A program made the translations under genes and the position numbers. From NCBI RefSeq assembly GCF_029577735.1, contig NZ_JARQTO010000001.1, positions 434,001 through 498,000 on the forward strand: a stretch of DNA of 64,000 bases. Reading direction: 5' to 3'. This DNA is from Exercitatus varius. GTDB lineage: Bacteria > Pseudomonadota > Gammaproteobacteria > Enterobacterales > Pasteurellaceae. Positions 1 through 8,590 of this stretch are shown here, in pieces; within the stretch, counting starts at the first letter, position 1, and each line of letters opens with the position of its first letter. The notes under the pieces are model-generated. The model had not been told where the DNA came from, searched no databases, and saw only the letters and a program-made list of their open reading frames with translations.

Positions 1-394
1 AAGTCACTTTTTTCGCAGTCGGCAACACCTGACCGGTGAATTTCACTTCGCCTACGCCTAAAGCGCGGCCTTTGCCTTCGCCGCCAATCCAGCCCAAATA
101 GAAGCCCACCAACTGCCACATGGCATCCAGCCCCAAGCAGCCAGGCATCACCGGATCGCCAATGAAATGACAATCAAAAAAGAATAAATCCGGTTTAATG
201 TCTAATTCCGCTTCCACGTAACCTTTGCCGTAATTTCCGCCGGTTTCGTTCATTTCAACCACGCGATCCATCATCAGCATTGTTGGCGCCGGCAACTGCG
301 GACCTTTCGGCCCGAATAATTCACCGCGACCTGAGGCTAATAAATCTTCGTAAGTGTACGAGCTTTTGTGATTCGGTGTACAGGTGTTTGTCAT
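1..394 (-). CDS. fabA: 3-hydroxydecanoyl-ACP dehydratase/isomerase FabA (partial, 3' end outside window)
   Basis: Reverse translation from the ATG at 392-394 begins MTNTCTPNHKSSYTYEDLL and continues for about 131 codons to the window edge, so the C-terminal quarter of the usual ~170-residue protein is missing. The hot-dog-fold active-site segment DCHFIGDPVMPGC, with the catalytic His, is present, followed by GLDAMWQLVGFY carrying the catalytic Asp. FabA dehydrates beta-hydroxyacyl-ACP and isomerises trans-2-decenoyl-ACP to the cis-3 form, starting unsaturated fatty acid synthesis in the cytoplasm. It lies downstream of and co-directional with the Lon-like gene, the same fabA-ycbZ-matP neighbourhood seen in Escherichia coli. 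The 123-base gap between them could hold its own promoter. Identity is firm. Confidence 0.96.
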   Translation of the reverse strand, partial: MTNTCTPNHKSSYTYEDLLASGRGELFGPKGPQLPAPTMLMMDRVVEMNETGGNYGKGYVEAELDIKPDLFFFDCHFIGDPVMPGCLGLDAMWQLVGFYLGWIGGEGKGRALGVGEVKFTGQVLPTAKKVT

Positions 395-517
395 TTCAAT
401 TTTCCCTAATAACAGATAAATAAAGGATACGCCTTGCATATCGTAACGGCGGCATTCTAACAGAGTCCCTCAAAAATAAAAATAGCTAACACGTGTACGC
501 TGAATTGGTCTAACCAG

Positions 518-2299
518 TTACTTTTTACCCAATAATGCGCGCCACAAGCTAAAACGCGGAGAATCCGCATGTAATTCAATACGTTGGTGAATTAAACGCG
601 CTAACGGCTGGTTATCTTCCGTATAAATTTTATCCGGTTCTTCCACCAAATCCCGCGCAAATAAAATTTTACCGGTCTGATAAACGTCTTCCACCGCCCA
701 AATAAAAAACTGCTGATTTCTGACCGCACTTTGTACGGATTCGCTTAAACTCAGCTGATTAATTGTCGCCGCCGGGATAATGACGCCTTGTTTCCCCGTT
801 AAGCCGCGGCGTTCGCAAATAGTAAAAAAGCCTTCAATTTTATCGTTTACGCCACCTACCGCATGAACCAGACCGAATTGATCAATAGTGCCGGTGATGG
901 CGATCGATTGCGGAATAGCCACATCGGACAACGCGCTGGTTAACACGCAAAATGCCGCCAGAGATGCACTGTCGCCGTTAATTTCGCCGTAAGATTGTTC
1001 AAACACCAGCGAAGCGGAAAAAGGCAATTGCGACGGCAACTGTAATATGCCGGCAAGACAACTTTCCGCAATCAGCATGCCTTTGCCGTGAAGATTGCCC
1101 GCCAATTCGCTTTTGCGTTCCACATCAATGATTTCACCGTCACCGAATTTGACTAAACAGCTTATGCGCGAAGGCTCGCCGAAGGATAACGGCGCACCGG
1201 CATAATCCACCACGGACAAACCGTTAACCTGCCCGACTTCCTCGCCTTCCGTGGGAATGTAAACCTGCTCGTGCAAAATATCCGCATAGGCTTGTTCGCG
1301 CAAAAATCCCTGCTGATATTGAGTTTGCTGAAAAACTCGTTCAAAATCTCCCGCACTTATGCCCTTGTCGCCGGTATTTTTATGCGACAACCCGGCTTTC
1401 GTCAGCCAATTTTTCAGCATGGTCGGCGAAATATTGATCAGCTGACGATCTTCGCTTTCCCGCACCAATAACTGATAAAGCTTAATGAGCCCCGCCATAT
1501 CGGGAACCGGCAAATGCTGCGAAACGGCAAAATCCCGCACATATTTCGCCCATTGACAATGCGCCGTTTCGTCTTCCATGGCGAAATAACTTTCGATTTC
1601 CGCATAATCCGCGAATCGGAACAAATCCGGTTCCAGCTCCGAAAACACGGCTAAATCCTCGCGCTGGCCCAACAAAATGACTTTCAGCGACAACGGATAA
1701 CTTGGAATCGCACAAGGCAGCGGTTTAAACGGATGAGCGGAATACCAATCAAACATTTGCGTCTGCAGAATTTGTTTCAGGCGTTGCCACAATTCAAATT
1801 TATCTAACAAGGCAGCCAGATTGAGAATCAACACACCGCCGTTCAGCTCGTGCACCAATCCCGCATTTAACTGAATATCCTTAGACATAGGATGAACCCG
1901 AATGGAGCCCAATAAGCGGTTTTGATCAAAATATAAAGCGGAACCGACGGATTTTTTCGCCGCAAAATTATCCTGCGTCGATTGCGCCAGTTCGGCATGC
2001 ACGCGGGCAAAAGAAAAGCTATCCGCCTGTTCTATGACATAATTTACACCGTGAATTTTCTCATCATCGTCAGAAAACGAATGAGCTCCAATAAACCGTT
2101 CCAATAACGGCATGTATTTCGCCTGATCATCCGCTTTCAGCACCAGTAAAGTGCGGTCGGAATTTTGCAAGAATTGCAAAAGCGCCGAACTGACGCGGGG
2201 CTGCAAATCAAAAAATGTGACGTTGTCTTGAGGCAGTTTATCAATGCATAAAGACGGCGTTAAATCTTGCCAGTTCAGGGCTTGTTCAAATCGGTTCAC
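518..2299 (-). CDS. ycbZ: Lon-like ATP-independent protease family protein (YcbZ/LonB-type)
   Basis: This 593-residue protein has the C-terminal Lon (S16) proteolytic domain. The catalytic Ser is in NGDSAS (Ser444) and the catalytic Lys in GGVNDKIEG (Lys487), giving the Ser-Lys dyad. The N-terminal half resembles a degenerate AAA region: I see no intact GxxGxGK[ST] Walker A motif, which is typical of the YcbZ branch as opposed to true Lon. Its position between fabA and divergent matP matches enterobacterial ycbZ. The substrate and role are not established for this family. A peptidase role is inferred from the intact dyad only. Confidence 0.9.
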   Translation of the reverse strand: MNRFEQALNWQDLTPSLCIDKLPQDNVTFFDLQPRVSSALLQFLQNSDRTLLVLKADDQAKYMPLLERFIGAHSFSDDDEKIHGVNYVIEQADSFSFARVHAELAQSTQDNFAAKKSVGSALYFDQNRLLGSIRVHPMSKDIQLNAGLVHELNGGVLILNLAALLDKFELWQRLKQILQTQMFDWYSAHPFKPLPCAIPSYPLSLKVILLGQREDLAVFSELEPDLFRFADYAEIESYFAMEDETAHCQWAKYVRDFAVSQHLPVPDMAGLIKLYQLLVRESEDRQLINISPTMLKNWLTKAGLSHKNTGDKGISAGDFERVFQQTQYQQGFLREQAYADILHEQVYIPTEGEEVGQVNGLSVVDYAGAPLSFGEPSRISCLVKFGDGEIIDVERKSELAGNLHGKGMLIAESCLAGILQLPSQLPFSASLVFEQSYGEINGDSASLAAFCVLTSALSDVAIPQSIAITGTIDQFGLVHAVGGVNDKIEGFFTICERRGLTGKQGVIIPAATINQLSLSESVQSAVRNQQFFIWAVEDVYQTGKILFARDLVEEPDKIYTEDNQPLARLIHQRIELHADSPRFSLWRALLGKK

Positions 2300-2407
2300 G
2301 TGAGTTCTCTTGTGCTGAATTTTATTGATTGCGCATTATCGCACACATTCCGCCCGCCGTCTAAAAATGACTGGCATATTTTCCCGAAAACCGGTATATT
2401 TATCGCA

Positions 2408-2420
2408 GTTACCACGTCAC
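2408..2420 (+). promoter_or_regulatory. matS-like palindrome upstream of matP
   Basis: The 13 bases GTTACCACGTCAC match the MatP target consensus GTGACRNYGTCAC at 11 of 13 positions. The site lies 14 bases before the matP start codon, in the short divergent ycbZ-matP intergenic region. It could mark autoregulation by MatP, or be chance. This rests on a pattern match by eye only. Confidence 0.35.
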
Positions 2421-2434
2421 GAAAGGGACGAAAA

Positions 2435-2884
2435 ATGAAATATCAAAAACTAAAAAACCAGGAAGCGCAATGGAAATGGCGCTATCTCATCAAAAAAAGC
2501 CGGGACGGCGAAGCGATTACCCGTTATGAAGAACGCAGCCTAGCGGACGCCAAAGTAAAGGAATTGCTGGATGCACAAAATTATCCCGAACAAATTGAAA
2601 GCTGGATTGCCGAAAATATGGCGGAAAATCTGGTGATTAAGCTGGATCAGGCAATTCGCGCCCGCCGTAAACGTTTCTTCAACGCGGAAAAACAGTCCAC
2701 AAAGAAAAAATCCATCGATTTGGAATATGGCGTTTGGTCGCGCTTGTCTAAATATTCCCGCAAAATGAATATGACGTTGTCGGAAACCATTTCTTATATG
2801 ATTGACGAGCGTGAAAGCAAAGCGCTCTACGAATCTCAAATGTCAGCCATGAAAGCCGGGCTAAAAGATTTGTTGAAAAAATAA
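2435..2884 (+). CDS. matP: Macrodomain Ter protein MatP
   Basis: This 149-residue protein starts at MKYQKLKNQEAQWKWRYL and has the MatP N-terminal helical bundle followed by a C-terminal ribbon-helix-helix segment (around SIDLEYGVWSRLSKYSRKM). MatP binds scattered 13-base matS sites, organises the chromosome terminus and links it to the divisome. I chose the ATG at 2435 rather than longer in-frame starts because the protein then matches the family length and N-terminus, and a purine-rich GAAAGGGACG precedes it. It is divergent from ycbZ and followed by a strong terminator. A matS-like site lies just upstream. Confidence 0.96.
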   Translation: MKYQKLKNQEAQWKWRYLIKKSRDGEAITRYEERSLADAKVKELLDAQNYPEQIESWIAENMAENLVIKLDQAIRARRKRFFNAEKQSTKKKSIDLEYGVWSRLSKYSRKMNMTLSETISYMIDERESKALYESQMSAMKAGLKDLLKK

Positions 2885-2912
2885 ATCCTCAGTTTTACGC
2901 TGAGGATTTTTT
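2885..2912. terminator. Bidirectional rho-independent terminator (matP / pheC-like gene)
   Basis: The inverted repeat ATCCTCAG / CTGAGGAT has a 7-base loop and is followed by a T run on the plus strand. An A run precedes it, so it also works on the minus strand. It sits between the convergent ends of matP and the gene at 2938. Confidence 0.88.
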
Positions 2913-2937
2913 AGCATTCGGTTAATATAAATACGAA

Positions 2938-3720
2938 CTAATCGCGCGGCAACCATTTGTTGATGATAGCGTCCAATTCGCCGGATTGACGTTCCAAATG
3001 GAAGAATTGATCCACATATTCTTTAAAACGAAAATCTCCGTTCGGGACAATCCAACCGTTTTGCGCCGGTTTTAACGGTTTGTCCGGATTGACTCCGCAC
3101 AACACGCCTTTATGCTCGTGAGATTTCACAATGGCTTCCGCCGCTTCCGTCACGAAAACATCGGCTTTTTTATCGATAATTTGCTGGAAAATCGTTAGAT
3201 TTTCAGGATTCATAGTTAAATTCGCTTTGGTCAGCACCGTGCGCGCATAATTTTCGTTACTGCCGCCAGGATTTGCTACGATTCTGACTTCCGGACGATT
3301 AATTTGTTCCACCGTTTGATATTTATCCACGTCTTCACAACGAACCAGCGGAGTTTTACCGTTGGTAAAATACGGCTCGGAAAATAACGCTTTTTGCTGG
3401 CGCGCCAGGGTAATGGAAATCCCGCCGACACCGATGTCGCATTTGCCTGCGGTGAAATCATCCATTAACGTTTTCCAGGTGGTTTTTACAATGGTAACCT
3501 TGGCATCCAGACTTGCCGCCAGTTTGTCGATGAGATCGTTATCAATCCCTTCAAATTTGCCGTTATTATCAAAACTGAAGGGTTTGTAATCCCCCGGCGA
3601 ACACACTTTAATTTCTTTGGTCTTAAGAATTTTGCTCAATGTATCCGGCGAGGAACTCTCCGCTTGAGCGGAAGTCGCCAAAAGTGCGGTCAAAAAAACA
3701 GCTAAAATGGATTTTTTCAT
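2938..3720 (-). CDS. Periplasmic solute-binding-fold protein, PheC-like (cyclohexadienyl dehydratase)
   Basis: This 260-residue protein begins with a Sec signal peptide (MKKSILAVFLTALLATSAQA, cleavage after residue 20) and then has a type II periplasmic binding fold. Several segments resemble Pseudomonas PheC: GDYKPFSF (43-50), GISITLARQQ (100-109), NGKTPL (120-125), NPGGSNENYAR (150-160) and TIFQQIIDKKAD (176-187). An acidic residue is kept in TEAAEA (191-196), where PheC has TDAIEA. PheC converts prephenate or arogenate to phenylpyruvate or phenylalanine in the periplasm. No ABC permease or ATPase gene is adjacent, which favours an enzyme or orphan binding protein over a dedicated transporter. 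I used the ATG at 3720, preceded by AAGGATACC, since a longer start would add 21 residues before the signal peptide. An amino-acid-binding role remains possible. Confidence 0.68.
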   Translation of the reverse strand: MKKSILAVFLTALLATSAQAESSSPDTLSKILKTKEIKVCSPGDYKPFSFDNNGKFEGIDNDLIDKLAASLDAKVTIVKTTWKTLMDDFTAGKCDIGVGGISITLARQQKALFSEPYFTNGKTPLVRCEDVDKYQTVEQINRPEVRIVANPGGSNENYARTVLTKANLTMNPENLTIFQQIIDKKADVFVTEAAEAIVKSHEHKGVLCGVNPDKPLKPAQNGWIVPNGDFRFKEYVDQFFHLERQSGELDAIINKWLPRD

Positions 3721-3760
3721 AATGGTATCCTTATCGGTCGTGTTGAATATTGTTTGATAA

Positions 3761-3797
3761 AAATAAAAAAGGAGTTCAGGCATAATACCCGAACTCC
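3761..3797 (-). terminator. Rho-independent terminator of the polysaccharide-mltB operon
   Basis: On the minus strand the stem GGAGTTCGGG / CCTGAACTCC encloses a 7-base loop and is followed by TTTTTTATTTTT. It lies 9 bases past the mltB stop codon and closes the long leftward operon. Confidence 0.88.
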
Positions 3798-3805
3798 GAA
3801 TTAAA

Positions 3806-4939
3806 TTACAAGCCTGTTGCCGCCTTGATGCGATCGGCGAACATTCCGACGCTTAACGCATAATAACTGGAGCGGTTCCAGTCTAAAATCGTACGGAAAT
3901 TATTTGTGACTAAAAATGCCCTGCCCACTTCCTTATCCGGACGCACCAACCACAAATCCGTTGAGGCTAACGCGTCGGTTCGCGCCGCGTTAAATCCGTT
4001 GATATTCACGCCCATGCTCTGCCATTGACTTAATGAACGGGCTTTGCCTTTTTCCGTGCCGGCAAGAGATAAATCCAGCGGCTGACTTAATGTGGCCTCA
4101 ACGCCCCAAGGCAAATTGCTGTCCCAGCCGACGCTGTGAAGATAATTGGCAATGGAAGCAAACACATCGTATTCGTTACTCCAAATATCTTTCATGCCGT
4201 CACCGTCGCCGTCTGCGGCATAATTCAGATACGAACTCGGCATAAATTGGGTTTGTCCCATGGCTCCCGCCCAAGACCCCTGCATTTGTGCGCGGTTCAG
4301 ATGACCGGCTTCCAGCATTTTCATGGCGTTAATAAATTCTTTGCCGAACAGATTTTCACGACGTCCGTCAAAAGCTAAAGTAGCCAACACGGAAAGCACG
4401 TCATAATCGCCCTGATAATAACCGAAGCTGCTTTCCATGCCCCACAACGCTAACAAATATTCCTGCGGCACGCCGTATTGACGGCTGGCGTTTTGCAACT
4501 GGGTGCGAACATCCCAGTAATTTTCTTCCGCTTTATCCACTTTGGCCTGGGTTAAATGTTTTGCAATATAATTGGTGACGCCGTTGGGATTCGGCGGCAA
4601 AGGCGGTTGGTTTTTACGGCGTTCCGCCAGTCCCGCCTGCTTTTGATCCAAACGTACGGCGGCATCAATATAGCGAATATTGTTCTGCTGGCTTAGGACG
4701 GCTTTGGACACACCCTGCCCCGCCGCTTTTCGTTTTAAGAAAACCACGTAATCATTGAAGTTATCGAGAGTACGCGGCGCGTTATAGGTTGCGTCCGCGC
4801 CTAACGGCGATAAATCCGCCTGAACCATGCCGGCGTTACCGTTTGCAGAATGAACGGTTTTAGGATTCGAAGAACCGGAAGAACAGCCGGCAATAACCAC
4901 ACCGGTTAAAAGTGCGGTCAATTTTAACAACGTTTTCAT
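3806..4939 (-). CDS. mltB: Membrane-bound lytic murein transglycosylase B
   Basis: This 377-residue lipoprotein has a signal peptide and lipobox VIAGC (acylated Cys19). It is anchored at the outer membrane and cleaves peptidoglycan between MurNAc and GlcNAc to give anhydro-muropeptides. The catalytic Glu169 lies in LWGMESSFGYYQGDYDV, and MGQTQFMPSSYLNYA is the typical substrate-groove motif of SLT family 3 (MltB). The gene starts 2 bases after the stop of the preceding glycosyltransferase, so it is translated from the end of the polysaccharide operon. That is unusual company and may simply be read-through. Confidence 0.95.
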   Translation of the reverse strand: MKTLLKLTALLTGVVIAGCSSGSSNPKTVHSANGNAGMVQADLSPLGADATYNAPRTLDNFNDYVVFLKRKAAGQGVSKAVLSQQNNIRYIDAAVRLDQKQAGLAERRKNQPPLPPNPNGVTNYIAKHLTQAKVDKAEENYWDVRTQLQNASRQYGVPQEYLLALWGMESSFGYYQGDYDVLSVLATLAFDGRRENLFGKEFINAMKMLEAGHLNRAQMQGSWAGAMGQTQFMPSSYLNYAADGDGDGMKDIWSNEYDVFASIANYLHSVGWDSNLPWGVEATLSQPLDLSLAGTEKGKARSLSQWQSMGVNINGFNAARTDALASTDLWLVRPDKEVGRAFLVTNNFRTILDWNRSSYYALSVGMFADRIKAATGL

Positions 4940-4941
4940 TT

Positions 4942-5757
4942 TTACTTTCTCATTAATTTATATAGCATTTTAACAACGGAAACCGGCATTAAACGCGGTA
5001 AGGTTCGGGCAAGGAACGTCATAAAACCGCTGACGGCACCTTGGATTTTTAGCCGTTGCTTCAACCGATACAACTTCCATTCGCTTTTCGCGTAAACCCA
5101 GCCGCGGCGGCGGCTGAACATCGCGTTGCCCGCCGTGCGAGCCAATAACAATACGTCAGGCAGATTTCCGACTTTATGACCCGTGGCAATAATGCGGTTC
5201 CACAAATTGTAATCTTCCAGGAACATATGATGCTGATAGCCGCCCACTTCCTGCAATAACGATTTTTTATAGGCTACCGTCATATGGTTAAAAGGCGAAC
5301 GCATTTGGTTGAATTTCACAATATCCCGATATTCCGTCGGCACGCGACGTTCGGCGATAATGACGTTAGGATCTTCATCAAACTCGGCAATTTGCGTGCT
5401 GAACATGACGACGTCAGGATGTTGTTCGATATATTCCACTTGTTTGGCGAAACGTTCCGGTTTGCAAATGTCATCCGTGTCCATGCGGAACAGCCACTCG
5501 TTGCGGGCCGCCTTAATCCCTTCGTTTAAGGCTTTTCCCAGGCCGACATTATGCGCCAGCGGCACGGTTTTTAACGGCAATTTAGTCTGAAACTCGTCCA
5601 ATACGTTTTCCAGTTCGGCGGTAATCGGCCCGTCCAAGACTAAAATAATTTCATCCGCCGGCACGGTTTGATCCGCTAAACTTTGCAGACTGGCGCGTAA
5701 ATATTCGGGTTTTTCCTTAAAATATAAGGACATCAAAACAGAAAATTTCATATTCAT
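4942..5757 (-). CDS. Glycosyltransferase family 2 (surface polysaccharide)
   Basis: This 271-residue GT-A fold protein begins SVLMSLYFKEKPEYLRASL, with the nucleotide-binding start of GT2 enzymes. It has a DxD-type motif FRMDTDDICKP near residue 95 and a later LEDYNLWNRI acid motif that is common in GT2. The C-terminus is basic with a hydrophobic segment (around VSGFMTFLARTLP), suggesting membrane association. The ATG overlaps the stop of the previous glycosyltransferase by 4 bases, indicating translational coupling. Donor and acceptor sugars cannot be told from sequence. The role is likely assembly of a lipooligosaccharide branch or exopolysaccharide repeat unit. Confidence 0.85.
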   Translation of the reverse strand: MNMKFSVLMSLYFKEKPEYLRASLQSLADQTVPADEIILVLDGPITAELENVLDEFQTKLPLKTVPLAHNVGLGKALNEGIKAARNEWLFRMDTDDICKPERFAKQVEYIEQHPDVVMFSTQIAEFDEDPNVIIAERRVPTEYRDIVKFNQMRSPFNHMTVAYKKSLLQEVGGYQHHMFLEDYNLWNRIIATGHKVGNLPDVLLLARTAGNAMFSRRRGWVYAKSEWKLYRLKQRLKIQGAVSGFMTFLARTLPRLMPVSVVKMLYKLMRK

Positions 5758-6635
5758 ACAAATCTTTTTAAATTAATCGCCAGCTTAGGCGAAATAAATG
5801 TCACGACGGCAATCACCAAATGTTTTAAACTGCGACTTAATTTGAACATGTCAAAATAATAACCCGCCGCCTTGCGGGATAAATTCATCGCATTCGGATA
5901 CGCCAGCATATACAGCGAATTCAGCTTGAAATTGTGCGCTTGCTGCGGCGTTTTCACATATCGGCGGCGAATCGCTTCAATGGCTTTTTCCGTGTTTTCA
6001 GTATTGGTGGAAACGCTGGAACGTTTGGTATGAAAGGCGCATAAACTCAGCGGTTCGTCCACATACAACGCGTTCAAATCGCTATCGGACACCAATTTCA
6101 GCACAAAATCATAATCTTCCAGCGATTTCAAATCCGTCGATAAACCGCCTAACCGAAAAAAGAAGTCTTTTTTGATAGCCATCATCGGCATTCCGCCGAT
6201 TTTGTTCGCAAGCAGCATATTTTCCAGGCTCAGCGAATCCGGCTGAAACGGCTTGGTGACATAGCTGAAACCTTCGTTCACCATCTCACATTTTGCCGGA
6301 TGATAAACGAAGTTTGCCGTAGGATTTTCCGTAATGCGCTCGGCTAAAATTTCGCATTTCCGGTCGTCGAAACGATCGTCGTCATCTAAAAATAACAGCC
6401 AATCGTGCTGCGCATTTTCCGCACCGATATTACGGCTTTTCGCCGGCCCGCCATTCTGCGCATTACGAATCAGCTTCACCGGAAAAGCAAAAGTGCGGTC
6501 AATTTTTATCACGTTTTTTGAACAGTCATCCACTACAATCACTTCAAAATTTTTTACCGTCTGATTTTCCAGACTCGCCAATAAGGCATTCACTTGTGCG
6601 TTTCGGTTATAAGACGGAACAATGATACTAAACAT
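5754..6635 (-). CDS. Glycosyltransferase family 2 (surface polysaccharide)
   Basis: This 293-residue GT2 starts FSIIVPSYNRNAQVNALL. The UDP-binding VVDDCS and the metal-binding LLFLDDDDRFD motif (about residues 90-100) are clear, followed by GGLSTDLKSLEDYDFVLK. It overlaps the polymerase gene by one base and the next GT2 by four, so all three are tightly coupled. The specific sugar is unknown. It carries an internal uptake signal, so it has been in this lineage for some time. Confidence 0.87.
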   Translation of the reverse strand: MFSIIVPSYNRNAQVNALLASLENQTVKNFEVIVVDDCSKNVIKIDRTFAFPVKLIRNAQNGGPAKSRNIGAENAQHDWLLFLDDDDRFDDRKCEILAERITENPTANFVYHPAKCEMVNEGFSYVTKPFQPDSLSLENMLLANKIGGMPMMAIKKDFFFRLGGLSTDLKSLEDYDFVLKLVSDSDLNALYVDEPLSLCAFHTKRSSVSTNTENTEKAIEAIRRRYVKTPQQAHNFKLNSLYMLAYPNAMNLSRKAAGYYFDMFKLSRSLKHLVIAVVTFISPKLAINLKRFV

Positions 6636-7816
6636 CAGCTTCTCTCTAAAATTTTTCCTTTATTGCCGAATAAAGAAACAAACATTAAAAACGTTAACAT
6701 AATTCCCGGATAGGCATAAGTATCCGCTTTAATATTCAACACGCTTAATAAAAACAAGGTGGATAAAATAAATTTCCAGCTGCCGTTAAACCAGTTATCG
6801 GCAATTCGTTTCACAAAATAAGCGGTAAATAAAAAACAGGCCAAAATGTAACCTACGCCGCCATACAATGCCTGACGGATAAAGCCCGAATCGGAGCCGC
6901 CGTAATAACTGCGCGCCGTACGCCCCACCACATAATATTGACCGTCTCCCATGATTAATTGCTTCACAGTGGGCATAAATAAATGTTTATCCATTAACGT
7001 ATCCGTGGACGAACTGATGCTGGTTCCGCCGTGAATCAGATTAATCAGCGGCTCCAAAGCATGCGCCACATAAGGATGCGTAGGATACCGATAAGCAAAA
7101 AACAAAACCAGCAGAGCAAACGCGGCGATAGCGGGGATATAACGCAATCTGAAATACACCGCCAGACTGACCACCGAGAAAATAAAAAAAGTTCTGCCTG
7201 AAATCAGCCCGATAGCTAAAATGAGAAACACATAAACCGTATTTAATTTTTCATTTTTTTCGCCGTACGCCAATAAAAAATGCAGTAGCATGAGATAAAA
7301 AGCGCTAAGCGGAAAAAAAGCGGACGAAGTAAAATTATACAATCGATATTCCTGTTCGGAACCGATAAAACGAGGCAGCTGTCCGCCCATATCCGAATTG
7401 GTGCCTAACGCAACGGCGATAAATAAAGGAATTCCCGCCAAAGCAAGAGCGCCCAGCCCCGACTGCACGCCAATGCCGATATTGACATCGCGGATAAATT
7501 GCGGTTTTCCTTCCGAATGGCAATAAAATACGTTGTAAATCACAATGCCAAACACAAAAACCACCAGCGATTTTACATACATACCGATTACGCCGAATTC
7601 CGAGGTGCCGTTAATCAGAATCGGAATCACCGATACGCCGATCAGCGCCGCGCAAACCCACAAGCTATCTAAAGGAATGAAAATTTGCCTTGTCTCTTTT
7701 TTGTACCATTTGTAGCCCAGCCACAACAAAGATAAAAAGCCGATCAGCAAACTCATGCGAATCACGTGAAATAGCCACGGATCGTAAAGATAAAATAAAT
7801 TAATCAATGCAGACAT
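6635..7816 (-). CDS. Wzy-like O-antigen/polysaccharide polymerase (integral membrane protein)
   Basis: This 393-residue protein has about ten hydrophobic segments spread along its length and a large hydrophilic loop in the second half (around HGGTSISSSTDTLMDKHLF). That is the layout of Wzy-type polymerases, which join lipid-linked repeat units on the periplasmic side of the inner membrane. Sequence similarity in this family is low, so the call rests on topology and on its place between glycosyltransferases and a flippase. The start overlaps the GT25 gene by 13 bases. Confidence 0.72.
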   Translation of the reverse strand: MSALINLFYLYDPWLFHVIRMSLLIGFLSLLWLGYKWYKKETRQIFIPLDSLWVCAALIGVSVIPILINGTSEFGVIGMYVKSLVVFVFGIVIYNVFYCHSEGKPQFIRDVNIGIGVQSGLGALALAGIPLFIAVALGTNSDMGGQLPRFIGSEQEYRLYNFTSSAFFPLSAFYLMLLHFLLAYGEKNEKLNTVYVFLILAIGLISGRTFFIFSVVSLAVYFRLRYIPAIAAFALLVLFFAYRYPTHPYVAHALEPLINLIHGGTSISSSTDTLMDKHLFMPTVKQLIMGDGQYYVVGRTARSYYGGSDSGFIRQALYGGVGYILACFLFTAYFVKRIADNWFNGSWKFILSTLFLLSVLNIKADTYAYPGIMLTFLMFVSLFGNKGKILERS

Positions 7817-8589
7817 GATAAATTTCTCGTAATCGCCAATAGTTTTTTCAGCGGAAATTTCATCAGTTTTTTCGCCATATTATTATCTAACGAACCGCGT
7901 AAAGCCTCCAGATTACTGGTTAAATTCGGGTTTTCAATCGCCATCAGCGGACGCACCACTAAAATATCCAAACCGAATTGTTGACCGAACAAAATAAAGT
8001 CATCCGCCAGCCAATAAGTCGCCGGTAACCGCTGCACTTCACGCCAAAAACGGCGACAGGCGGATTTCTTGATTAAATAAGCCACCGTGCCGGCGAAATA
8101 ATTCCGATACGGATAAGCATAGCGATATTTCGTTTTTCCCACCGGCTTTTGCAAAAAGCCGAAAGTGGTCGGGTAATTGACGGCTAATTCTTTATCATCA
8201 AAACTCGGAATTTTGGATTGCCCCACCAAAATAATATCCGCGGTCAGATTTTCCTGTAAAAGTGCGGTCAGATTTTCATTAAAATTTTCCGCAAAAAGCA
8301 CATCGTCTTCACAGACTAAAACATAATCCCGCTCGTCGATCGCGTCGTCTTCGATCACTTTTTTATACACGTTCAAATGGCTTAACGTACAGCCGATTTC
8401 ACCTTTTGTGACATCACGGTGATAAGCGTTTTTAAACGCGGCAAAATCAAACGTCTTTTCTAATTCCGCCTGCGATAATCCCATCGTATTAATCGCATTG
8501 AAAACTTCGAAATCGGACGTATCGGGCTGAGAAAAGAACAATTCCCGGCGTTGCGCGTCTTTTTCGAGAGAAATTAAGTATTTTTTCAT
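7804..8589 (-). CDS. Glycosyltransferase family 25 (LPS/LOS biosynthesis)
   Basis: This 261-residue protein begins MKKYLISLEKDAQRRELFF. It contains the family-25 signatures VTKGEIGCTLSHLNVYK and YVLVCEDDVLF, the latter carrying the acidic metal-binding residues. This is the family of the beta-galactosyl- and glucosyltransferases of Haemophilus and Neisseria lipooligosaccharide (Lex2B, LpsA, LgtB type). Residues 160-200 (AGTVAYLIKKSACRRF) match the conserved mid-domain. It follows the flippase by one base. The donor sugar is not predictable. Confidence 0.88.
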   Translation of the reverse strand: MKKYLISLEKDAQRRELFFSQPDTSDFEVFNAINTMGLSQAELEKTFDFAAFKNAYHRDVTKGEIGCTLSHLNVYKKVIEDDAIDERDYVLVCEDDVLFAENFNENLTALLQENLTADIILVGQSKIPSFDDKELAVNYPTTFGFLQKPVGKTKYRYAYPYRNYFAGTVAYLIKKSACRRFWREVQRLPATYWLADDFILFGQQFGLDILVVRPLMAIENPNLTSNLEALRGSLDNNMAKKLMKFPLKKLLAITRNLSCLH

Positions 8590-8590
8590 G

